A DNA stretch of 64,000 nt, from the NCBI GenBank assembly GCA_029027825.1, contig CP093399.1:930001-994000 (forward strand), written 5' to 3'. Positions 54,342 through 62,163 of the stretch are shown here, piece after piece; positions within the stretch are counted from its first letter, which is position 1, and each line of letters opens with the position of its first letter. Made by a program: the position numbers and the translations under genes. The notes below the pieces were generated by a model, which did not search any database, had not been told where the DNA came from, and saw only the letters and a program-made list of their open reading frames with translations. The stretch is from Rs1 sp029027825 (GTDB lineage: Bacteria; Pseudomonadota; Gammaproteobacteria; Pseudomonadales; Balneatricaceae).

Positions 54342-54450
54342 AGCTAGAAGTTAGAAGTTAAAAAGCTAGAAGTTAGAAAGTTAGAAAGCTAGAAAGCTAG
54401 AAGTTAAAAGTTAAAAGTTAAAAGTTAAAAGTTAAAAGTTAAAAGTTAAA
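54342..54450. repeat. Heptanucleotide array AGAAGTT/AAAAGTT
   Basis: About fifteen units of 7 bp, beginning directly at the yoeB stop codon (AGCTAGA, AGTTAGA, AGTTAAA). The unit drifts from left to right. Confidence 0.88.
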
Positions 54451-54473
54451 ACGTTCGCTTCGTCAGAATAGTT

Positions 54474-55830
54474 GACCCCCGTAAATCACCAATTCATGGA
54501 AAACCCTTAAAAATTGATTCACCACTGAGGGCACAGTGTAGTGATTAAAATATTAAAACCTAGAAGATTTGTTGTCTTACCAATTATTAGACTTTTTGGT
54601 TTTAGTGTTTTCTCTGTGCAGCGCAGCGCCTCCGTGACCTCTGTGGTGAGAAAAGCCCTTAGGGTCTTGATTGTTGGTCTTGCTAAGTCTTTGGTCTTTC
54701 TAATCTTCTAAGGTTTTCTCTGTGCAGCGTAGTTGTCTGTGTGATCTCGGTGGTGGTGAAAAAAGACTTTAAAAGATTGGTTTTACCACAGAGGGCACAG
54801 AGGACACAGAGGAGGGATTTAAAAGATTAAGATCTAGGGAATTGTTGTCTTGTAAATTTAGGTCTTTGGTTTTGCTAGGTTTTAATATTTCCTCTGTGCA
54901 GCGCAGCGCCTCTGTGACCTCTGTGGTGATAAAAGCCCTTAGGGTTTTGATTGTTGGTCTTACTAAGTATTTGGTCTTTCTAATCTTCTAAGGTTTTCTC
55001 TGTGCAGCGTAGTGTCTGTGTGATCTCGGTGGTGAAAAAAGAGATTAAAAGATTGGTTTTACCACAGAGGTCACAGAGGACACAGAGGAGGGATTTAAAG
55101 ATTAAGAGCTTTAGGGTTTTGGTTTGGATAGGTTCTAGTGTTTTTTCTGTGTAGCGTAGTGTCTGTGAGATCTCAGTGGTTAAAAAAGAGATTAAAAGAT
55201 TGGTTTTACCACAGAGGTGGCAGAGGGTACGGAGGAGGGATTTAAAGATCAAAACCTAGAATGTTATTGGCTTGCTAAATATTTAGGTCTTTGTTTTTAC
55301 TAGATTTTAATGTTTCCTCTGTGCAGCGCAGCGCCTCCGTGACCTCTGTGGTGAGAAAAGCCCTTAGGGTTTTGATTGTTGGTCTTGCTAAGTCTTTGGT
55401 CTTTCTAGCCTGTTAGGGTTTTCTCTTTGCATCGCAGTTGTCTGTGGGTCTCGGTGGTGGTGAAAAAAGACTTTAAAAGATTGGTTTTACCACAGAGGTC
55501 ACAGAGGACACAGAGGAGGGATTTAAAAGATTAAGGGCTAGAAGATTGTTGTCTTGCTAAGTGCTTAGGTCTTTGGTTTTGCTTGGTTTTAAGGTTTCCT
55601 CTGTGCAGCGCAGCGCCTCTGTGACCTCTGTGGTGAGAAAAGCCCTTAGGGTTTTGATTGTTGGTCTTGCTAAGTCTTTGGTCTTTATAGTCTGTTAGGA
55701 TTTTCTCTGTGCAGCGTAGTTGACTGTGTGATCTTGGTTGTTGGTCTTACTAAATTTTTAGGGTTCCCTCTGTGTCGGTGTTGCGTAGCGCCTCGGTGGT
55801 GAAAAAGCCTTTAATATATTAAATCACAGC
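54474..55830. repeat. R1 block, 1.35 kb
   Basis: Begins with the extended flank (GACCCCCGTAAATCACC) and then holds about five R1 unit sets. The part 55043-55330 is nearly identical to 60071-60345, where it truncates a manC copy. Antisense frames here (54980-55252) are repeat translations. Confidence 0.88.
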
Positions 55831-55870
55831 TTACAGCTTATTTTTTTCGCAATTTAATTAGAGCCATTTT

Positions 55871-56275
55871 ATGAAAAATATCTCAGAGCTTAAAGATCAA
55901 TTAATAACTTTAGCTGAAACCGTGGTAGCTGTAGACGCTTTATGGTTGTATGGTTCGCATGCCAAGCGGGATGCTAGCGATAATAGTGATATTGATTTAG
56001 CGGTGATTTATAATACCAGTATAGAGGATGTTTTAGGGCGGCGTTTACGTCCTCAGTTATTGGCTCTATCATGGATAGAGCTGCTTAAATTACCGAAAAA
56101 CAGTTTGTCTGTGCTGGACATGGAAATGTGGCGATTCCTGTTGCAATGGGGGTTTTGCAAACGGGGATGTTGTTAGTTAATAACACCGGACCCAGCTCAT
56201 GAATTTAATGTATCGCGGATTATAATGTCGAAGTGGGAATTAGATTATCAATATCATTATAAAATATTTGGATGA
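55871..56275 (+). pseudogene. MNT nucleotidyltransferase with two frameshifts
   Basis: Begins MKNISELKDQLITLAETVVAVDALWLYGSHAKRDASDNSDIDLAV, a good MNT core, and runs to DMEMW. It then loses frame near 56133 (expected AIPVAMGVLQTGMLLVNN in another frame) and again near 56198 (AHEFNVSRIIMSKWELDYQYHYKIFG in the third frame). The last frame ends at TGA 56273-56275, overlapping the HEPN start as ATGA. It is a non-functional antitoxin. Confidence 0.82.
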
Positions 56276-56694
56276 GAATGATGGATAACGTATATCTCGA
56301 ATCAATGCAGGCTCACATAGGAAATTTAGAGGCTGAATTAGTAGAGTTGACTGAAATTTTACATATTCGTCAATTGAATAGGTTTGAATATAGGGCAGCA
56401 GAAAGGACTTTACAGATATCAATCGAAGCCAGTATTGGTATCGCTAAGCATTGGTGTAAAAGTCTGCAGGGTGTTGCTCCTGCCAGCGCTTATGATGCTT
56501 TTACTTTGATAACAGAACTTGCTGATTTGGACTTTGAAGTGAGTGACTGGAAAAAAGTGATAGGTATGCGAAATGCCCTAGTTGATGATTATTTAAATTT
56601 AGATCGTGAAGTTATCCTCTACGTTATAAGAAATGAAAAATATCGATCAATAATTGAGTTTAGCCGTTTAGGGCTGAAAGCGATGAAGGGATGA
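56272..56694 (+). CDS. HepT-like HEPN protein with altered active-site motif
   Basis: A 140-residue DUF86/HepT-type protein, similar along its length to the intact one at 57097-57540 (YRAAERTLQI, GIAKHWCKSL, WKKVIGMRNALV). The R-x4-H-x-Y motif reads RNALVDDY, so the catalytic His is replaced by Asp while the Arg and Tyr remain. Its MNT partner directly upstream is frameshifted. The protein is probably catalytically dead, which would explain tolerance of antitoxin loss. Confidence 0.82.
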   Translation: MRMMDNVYLESMQAHIGNLEAELVELTEILHIRQLNRFEYRAAERTLQISIEASIGIAKHWCKSLQGVAPASAYDAFTLITELADLDFEVSDWKKVIGMRNALVDDYLNLDREVILYVIRNEKYRSIIEFSRLGLKAMKG

Positions 56695-57104
56695 AAGTGG
56701 ATAAATTTGAAGTTCAAGCGTTGTTGTTGGCGAAAATTACTGGGTTGGCTAAAGAAAATCCTGATATTGCGGTGCTTTGGTTATATGGATCTCGGGCTAA
56801 AGGTGACTTTAAAGATGAGAGTGATTATGATTTGGCAGTTGCCTTCACAAATTTTAATTTGACGGTTAGTGATCGGTATTTAAGGCCAAATATATTAGCT
56901 ATGGAATGGGCTACTGCTCTAGGCTTAGATGAGTCTAAATTAAGTATCATTGATATCAATACTAGTCCCGTATATTTAACCTTTAATGTCGTAGAATATG
57001 GAAAAATATTGTATCAAGAGCCATCTATGCGCAGCATAAAAGAGCAAAATAGAATTTATAGCCAATATGAATATCAAATGATAGAGAGTCGTCGAAATGC
57101 ATGA
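56691..57104 (+). CDS. mntA: MNT nucleotidyltransferase antitoxin
   Basis: A 137-residue minimal nucleotidyltransferase with LWLYGSRAKGDFKDESDYDLAV (GS-x10-DxD) and SIIDINTSP. In characterised MntA/HepT pairs this enzyme AMPylates the Tyr of the HEPN motif and blocks toxicity. It overlaps the preceding HEPN gene by 4 bp and the following HepT gene by 8 bp. Confidence 0.87.
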   Translation: MKVDKFEVQALLLAKITGLAKENPDIAVLWLYGSRAKGDFKDESDYDLAVAFTNFNLTVSDRYLRPNILAMEWATALGLDESKLSIIDINTSPVYLTFNVVEYGKILYQEPSMRSIKEQNRIYSQYEYQMIESRRNA

Positions 57105-57540
57105 TGTAGGTTTGGAATTATATTTAATTGAAGCTGCTAAACACGCAAAAATGTATCGTAGAGAATTAGATGAACTCAGGGACGATTTGATCAATCAAGC
57201 CTTCAGATCTCGGGATTATCGGGCTGCGGAACGGTTGCTGCAAATTTTCACTGAGCTTTGCATTGGTTTGGCAAAACACTGGCTTAAAAATCTGGATTGT
57301 GCAACGACTAGTCAGGCCTATCAAACCTTTATTTCCTTAAAGGAGCAAGGACAAATATCTAGCGAAGATTTAAATACATGGCGGAAAATTATTGGCATGC
57401 GGAACGGTCTCGTACATGATTACCTGACAATAGATGTCACAGTGGTAGAAAATATTATAATTAATCAGCACTACGCCCAGCTGACTGAATTTTGTAATAG
57501 AGTGCTTGTTTATTTGCAGGATAGTAATAAAAAATTATAA
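57097..57540 (+). CDS. hepT: HepT-type HEPN toxin
   Basis: A 147-residue HEPN protein with the intact motif RNGLVHDY (R-x4-H-x-Y) following WRKIIGM. It is a putative RNase toxin of the MntA/HepT type, helical throughout (YRAAERLLQIFTELCIGLAKHWL). It starts inside the end of the MNT gene. This is the functional member of two tandem MNT-HEPN pairs, the upstream pair being degraded. Confidence 0.87.
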   Translation: MHDVGLELYLIEAAKHAKMYRRELDELRDDLINQAFRSRDYRAAERLLQIFTELCIGLAKHWLKNLDCATTSQAYQTFISLKEQGQISSEDLNTWRKIIGMRNGLVHDYLTIDVTVVENIIINQHYAQLTEFCNRVLVYLQDSNKKL

Positions 57541-57549
57541 GGAGGCTTT

Positions 57550-58625
57550 AGGTCGAAAAGGCCTTTGAAATCTTGGTTTGCCTGAGGGTACAGAATACAG
57601 AGCAGGGATTTAAAAGACTAAGATCTTGTTTGTTTTGGTCTTGCTCAGTTTTAGGATTTTCTCTGTGCAGCGTAGTGTCTGTGTGATCTCAGTGATTTAA
57701 AATGACTTTAAAAGATTGGTTTTACCACAGAGGTCACAGAGGGCACAGAGGAGGAATTTAAAGATTAAGAGCTTTAGGGTTTTGGTTTGGATAGGTTCTA
57801 GTGTGATCTCGGTGGTGAAAAAAGAGATTAAAAGATTGGTTTTACCACAGAGGTCACAGAGGACACAGAGGAGGGATTTAAAGATTAAGAGCTAGGAGAT
57901 TACTGTCTATTACTAGGTATTAGGTTTGTTGGTTTTAAGGTTTTCTCTGTGCAGCGCAGCGCCTCTGTGACCTCTGTGGTGAAAAAAGCCCTTAGGGTTT
58001 TGATTGTTGGTCTTACTAAGTATTCGGTCTTCTAGGGTTTTCTCTGTGCGGCGTAGTGTCTGTGTGATCTCGGTGGTGAAAAAAGAGATTAAAAGATTGG
58101 TTTTACCACAGAGGTCACAGAGGACACAGAGGAGGGATTTAAAGATTAAGAGCTAGGAGATTACTGTCTATTACTAGGTATTAGGTTTGTTGGTTTTAAG
58201 GTTTTCTCTGTGCAGCGCAGCGCCTCTGTGACCTCTGTGGTGAAAAAAGCCCTTAGGGTTTTGATTGTTGGTCTTACTAAGTATTCGGTCTTCTAGGGTT
58301 TTCACTGTGCAGCGTAGTGTCTGTGTGATCTAGGTGGTGAAAAAAGACTTTAAAAGATTGGTTTTACCACAGAGGGCACAGAGGACACAGAGGAGGGATT
58401 TAAAGATCAAAACCTAGAATGTTATTGGCTTGCTAAATATTTAGGTCTTTGTTTTTACTAGATTTTAATGTTTCCTCTGTGCAGCGCAGCGCCTCTGTGA
58501 CCTCTGTGGTGAAAAAGCCCTTAGGGTCTTGGTTGTTCGGTTTTACTAAGTATTAGGTCTTTCTAGTCATCTAGGGTTTTCTCTGTGCAGCGCAGCGTCT
58601 CTGTACCCTCAGGGGCCTTTTAATT
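57550..58625. repeat. R1 block with a 261-bp tandem duplication
   Basis: About 1.1 kb between two HEPN/MNT modules. A unit beginning TTTTACCACAGAGGTCACAG at 57840 is repeated nearly identically from 58101, 261 bp later. It includes the AGGAGATTACTGTCTATTAC segment. No gene is supported. Confidence 0.9.
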
Positions 58626-58670
58626 TTACTTTACCCGCGACCTACAAGTTCGCCTCGTTTTAAAACATGC

Positions 58671-58700
58671 TACAATATTGCGTATTTACAATACGTTATT
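58671..58700 (+). promoter_or_regulatory. Probable promoter and operator of the HEPN/MNT pair
   Basis: TACAAT at 58671-58676 looks like a -10 box. Immediately after it, CGTATT-TAC-AATACG (58681-58695) is a perfect inverted repeat, and a further AGTAT half-site follows. It ends about 15 bp before the HEPN start, a plausible autoregulatory site. Confidence 0.45.
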
Positions 58701-58715
58701 TAGTATAGGTTTATT

Positions 58716-59144
58716 ATGTATCGGTTAGATTTAGGAGCGTTACGCAAAGCCTGTTGTTCTTTAGAGATGGCGGTTGAAAACGCTTTGGATAACAGCTTTA
58801 TAGAGCGTCTTTCAGAAAGTCAAAAACAATTGATTATCGCAGGCGTGATTCAAAATTTCGAATTCACCTATGAGCTAGTATTTAAAATGATCAAACGGCA
58901 ACTCGAGTTAGATGCCGCTAGTCCTTCAGAAGTCGATCAGTACTCATTCCGTGATTTGCTGAGAACAGCTGCAGAGCGAGGGCTTATCGAAAATGTGGAA
59001 GTTTGGTTTGAATATCGTCGACTTAGGAATATTACTTCTCATACCTATAATTTAGATAAAGCTCAAGAAGTGTTTAAAAAAACTATTATCTTTAAATATG
59101 AAGCGTTAACAGTGCTAGCAGAACTGACAAAGCGTAATGATTAA
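58716..59144 (+). CDS. HEPN protein of the HI0074 family
   Basis: A 142-residue nucleotidyltransferase substrate-binding-type HEPN protein: AVENALDNSFIERLSESQKQLIIAGVIQNFEFTYELVFKMIKRQL, and the motif RNITSHTY (R-x4-H-x-Y). It is distinct from copies 1 and 2 at 46.4 and 50.9 kb. It overlaps the MNT gene by 8 bp and is preceded by a palindromic operator-like site. Confidence 0.83.
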   Translation: MYRLDLGALRKACCSLEMAVENALDNSFIERLSESQKQLIIAGVIQNFEFTYELVFKMIKRQLELDAASPSEVDQYSFRDLLRTAAERGLIENVEVWFEYRRLRNITSHTYNLDKAQEVFKKTIIFKYEALTVLAELTKRND

Positions 59145-59433
59145 TCTCGATGAAAAGCATCTGAATATTGTCAAGAATATCCTGGGTAAACACCTCCCTG
59201 ATTCAGAAATCTGGGTGTTTGGCTCTAGGGTTACCAATTGTTGCAAAAAGTACTCAGATTTGGATTTATTAATCCGCCGTGCCAAAATGGTTGATCAAAA
59301 AATGGTATTTAGGTTAATGGATGCCTTTGAGGAGTCTGAGTTACCCATTAAAGTCGATGTAATAGTTTGGAGCGAGATAGATTCTGAATTTCAGAAGATC
59401 GTATCACAGCGCTATGAGGTGTTAGAACATTAG
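59137..59433 (+). CDS. Minimal nucleotidyltransferase (MNT)
   Basis: A 98-residue protein with IWVFGSRVTNCCKKYSDLDLLI (GS-x10-DxD) and KVDVIVW as the third acidic strand. It is the partner of the overlapping HEPN protein and likely its antitoxin. The stop codon lies 4 bp before a 162-bp palindromic element. Confidence 0.85.
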   Translation: MINLDEKHLNIVKNILGKHLPDSEIWVFGSRVTNCCKKYSDLDLLIRRAKMVDQKMVFRLMDAFEESELPIKVDVIVWSEIDSEFQKIVSQRYEVLEH

Positions 59434-59437
59434 CTAG

Positions 59438-59599
59438 CCCGGATATTGCATGCAATGCCGTGATGATAACGCCGCTAGTTGTTTTTACAGGCTTTTTTTC
59501 GATTGAACGCCGTTCTTGTGTGAACGGTTGATTGAGAAAGAAAAGTCTGTAAAAACAAGGAGCAAGCTAGAACACGAGCGATTGGGTGCAATATTCGGG
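59438..59599. mobile_element. 162-bp fully palindromic MITE-like element
   Basis: Terminal inverted repeats CCCGGATATTGCA and TGCAATATTCGGG (12 of 13 match). The centre holds long imperfect arms GTTTTTACAGGCTTTT and AAAAGTCTGTAAAAAC and GAACG-type ends around a 6-nt loop. The symmetry axis of the central arms coincides with the axis of the ends (59518.5), so the whole element can fold as one hairpin. No coding capacity. A further hairpin GTTAGGA/TCCTAAC follows at 59599-59620. It could be a non-autonomous transposable element or a very strong terminator. Confidence 0.6.
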
Positions 59600-59758
59600 T
59601 TAGGACGCTAATATCCTAACACTGCACAGATTAACCGGAGAAAAGCCTGTTAGAAAAGGTCTGTTTGTTGTGTGCTTGGTTTCGCTTTTTCCTCAGTGTA
59701 GCGAAGCATTTCATTCTCTGTGTTTTTTTACTTTGACCCATAACCTGAAATTGAATTT

Positions 59759-60060
59759 ATGATCTATCCTGTCATTCTTGCTGAAGGTAGTGGTACTCGC
59801 CTCTGGCCTCTCTCGTGTACTAATCATCCTAAACAATTCCTAAGTCTTTGTGGCGGGCACAGCATGCTGCAACAAACCTTATTACGCTTAAAAGGTTTGG
59901 ATCATTCCCCTTGTATGCTGATTTGCAATGAAGAGCATCGCTTTATCGCTGCGTAGCAGATTAGGCAATCGGGTGTTGCTCACAGTGGGATATTTTTAGA
60001 GCCGGTGGGTCGTAATACCGCACCGGCAATTGCGTTGGGGCTATAAAAGCGGTGGATACA
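59759..60060 (+). pseudogene. Truncated manC copy cut by an R1 repeat
   Basis: Reads MIYPVILAEGSGTRLWPLSCTNHPKQFLSLCGGHSMLQQTLLRLKGL...NEEHRFIAA, then an in-frame TAG at 59954-59956. It continues QIRQSGVAHSGIFLEPVGRNTAPAIAL with a one-base frameshift near 60040 and stops being manC-like at GCGGTGGATACA (60060), where R1 sequence begins. It is homologous to about the first 115 residues of the intact ManC at 48087. Non-functional. Confidence 0.88.
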
Positions 60061-60455
60061 AAAGACTTTAAAAGATTGGTTTTACCACAGAGGTCACAGA
60101 GGACACAGAGGAGGGATTTAAAGATTAAGAGCTTTAGGGTTTTGGTTTGGATAGGTTCTAGTGTTTTTTCTGTGTAGCGTAGTGTCTGTGAGATCTCAGT
60201 GGTTAAAAAAGAGATTAAAAGATTGGTTTTACCACAGAGGTGGCAGAGGGTACGGAGGAGGGATTTAAAGATCAAAACCTAGAATATTATTGGCTTGCTA
60301 AATATTTAGATCTTTGTTTTTACTAGGTTTTAATGTTTCCTCTGTGCAGCGCCTCTGTGACTTCTGTGGTGAAAAAAGCCCTTAGGGTTTTGATTGTAGG
60401 TCTTACTAAGTATTGGGTCTTTCCAGTCTTTTAGGGTTTTCTCTGTGGTAGTGTG
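60061..60455. repeat. R1 block inserted into the manC copy
   Basis: Begins AAAGACTTTAAAAGATTGG at the break of the manC pseudogene. The first 285 bp are nearly identical to 55043-55330. It runs up to the start region of the GxxExxY gene. Confidence 0.88.
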
Positions 60456-60485
60456 TTTTATGGCGTTAGTTTTGATGGTGGTTTT

Positions 60486-60854
60486 ATGGATGATGAGTTA
60501 ACTCGGAAAGTGATTGGGCTTGCAATTGAAGTACATCGGGAGCTTGGACCAGGATTGCTTGAATCATCATATGAGCAATGTCTAATGTACGAACTCAAGG
60601 TCAATAAAATTGATGCTCAATCTCAGGTTTTACTACCGATAGATTACAAAGGTAATGCTATAGATGTTGGTTATCGATTAGATATTTTGATTCCTGGGCG
60701 TCTTATTGTTGAGTTGAAAGCGATTAATTCATTACTTCCTATTCATAGTGCTCAGCTACTTACCTATTTGAAGTTATCAGGCATTAAAACCGGGTTACTT
60801 ATTAATTTTAATGTTGAAAAGCTCATTGATGGGATTAAGCGAATGAGTAGATAA
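60486..60854 (+). CDS. GxxExxY family protein (PD-(D/E)xK-like)
   Basis: A 122-residue protein with the name-giving motif in HRELGPGLLESSYEQCL, and YRLDILIPGRLIVELKA resembling the D...ExK core of PD-(D/E)xK nucleases. ATG 60486 (MDDELTRKVIGLAIEVHREL) has GGTGG upstream. The cellular role is unknown. The gene is embedded between R1 blocks on both sides, its upstream region being R1 sequence itself. Confidence 0.87.
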   Translation: MDDELTRKVIGLAIEVHRELGPGLLESSYEQCLMYELKVNKIDAQSQVLLPIDYKGNAIDVGYRLDILIPGRLIVELKAINSLLPIHSAQLLTYLKLSGIKTGLLINFNVEKLIDGIKRMSR

Positions 60855-60889
60855 GTATCGCTGTTAGTTGCGGAGCGGGGCAGGTTGAT

Positions 60890-61850
60890 AAATAAAGGCC
60901 TTTAAAATGTTGGTTTACCACAGAGGTGGTAGAGGGTACGGAGGAGGGATTTAAAGATTGATTTACCACAGAGGTCACAGAGGTCACAGAGGAGGGATTT
61001 AAAAGATTAAGGGCTAGAAGATTGTTGTCTTGCTAAGTGCTGAGGTCTTTGGTTTTGCTTGGTTTTAATGTTTCCTCTGTGCAGCGCAGCGCCTCTGTGA
61101 CCTCTGTGGTGAAAAAAGCCCTTAGGGTTTTGATTGTTGGTCTTACTAAGTATTTGGTCTTTCTAATCTTCTAAGGTTTTCTCTGTGCAGCGTAGTTGTC
61201 TGTGGGTCTCGGTGGTGGTGAAAAAAGACTTTAAAAGATTGGTTTTACCACAGAGGTCACAGAGGAGGGATTTAAAAGATTAAGATCTAGGGAATTGTTG
61301 TCTTGCTAATTTAGGTCTTTGTTTTTGCTAGGTTTTAATGTTTCCTCTGTGCAGCGCAGCGCCTCTGTGACCTCTGTGGTGAAAAAAGCCCTTAGGGTTT
61401 TGATTGTTGGTCTTACTAAATATTAGGTCTTGCTAAGACTTTAGGTTTTATCTGTGCAGCGTAGTGTCTGTGTGATCTCGGTGGTGAAAAAAGAGATTAA
61501 AAGATTGGTTTTACCACAGAGGTCACAGAGGACACAGAGGAGGGATTTAAAAGATTAAGATCTAGGGAATTGTTGTCTTGCAAATTTAGGTCTTTGTTTT
61601 TGCTAGGTTTTAATGTTTCCTCTGTGCAGCGCAGCGCCTCTGTGACCTCTGTGGTGAAAAAAGCCCTTAGGGTTTTGATTGTTGGTCTTACTAAGTATTT
61701 GGTCTTTCTAATCTTCTAAGGTTTTCTCTGTGCAGCGTAGTTGTCTGTGGGTCTCGGTGGTGGTGAAAAAGCCCTTAGGATCTTGGTTGTTGTCTTACTA
61801 AATATTAGGTCTTGCTAAGACTTTAGGTTTTCTCTGTGGTAGAAAAGGCT
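60890..61850. repeat. R1 block, about 1 kb
   Basis: Four R1 unit sets with alternating arms. The segment CTAATCTTCTAAGGTTTTCTC...GTAGTTGTCTGTGGGTCTCGG recurs at about 61165 and 61708 (and at 54706). No gene is supported. Confidence 0.88.
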
Positions 61851-61922
61851 CTTAAAAGAAGTAGATAAAATTAGTTACTAGCTAGGTAAGTTAAGCTTGC
61901 TTTTGTTGATTTCGCGTTTAGA

Positions 61923-62163
61923 ATTTCAGCTTTCAGCTTTCAGCTTTCAGCTTTCAGCTTTCAGCTTTCAGCTTTCAGCTTTCAGCTTTCAGCTTTCAGC
62001 TTTCAGCTTTCAGCTTTCAGCTTTCAGCTTTCAGCTTTCAGCTTTCAGCTTTCAGCTTTCAGCTTTCAGCTTTCAGCTTTCAGCTTTCAGCTTTCAGCTT
62101 TCAGCTTTCAGCTTTCAGCTTTCAGCTTTCAGCTTTCAGCTTTCAGCTTTCAGCTTTCAGCTT
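61923..62163. repeat. Heptanucleotide array AGCTTTC
   Basis: About 34 perfect units. On the + strand it keeps an open frame reading SAFSFQL repeats (61897-62223), which is not a gene. On the minus strand the units read GAAAGCT and give TGA stops. The VpsP-like gene ends inside the array with AAGCTGAAAGCTGAAAGCTGA. Confidence 0.95.

Noticed and set aside
54980..55252. Antisense frame (LCHLCGKTNLL-type protein), also at 59961-60275 and 6562-6819
   Set aside because: These are translations of R1 repeat arms. They recur wherever R1 occurs and have no independent start signals.
46186..61850. Integron cassette array
   Set aside because: No integrase and no recognisable attC core sites were seen at cassette borders. 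The borders are R1 or heptamer arrays instead.
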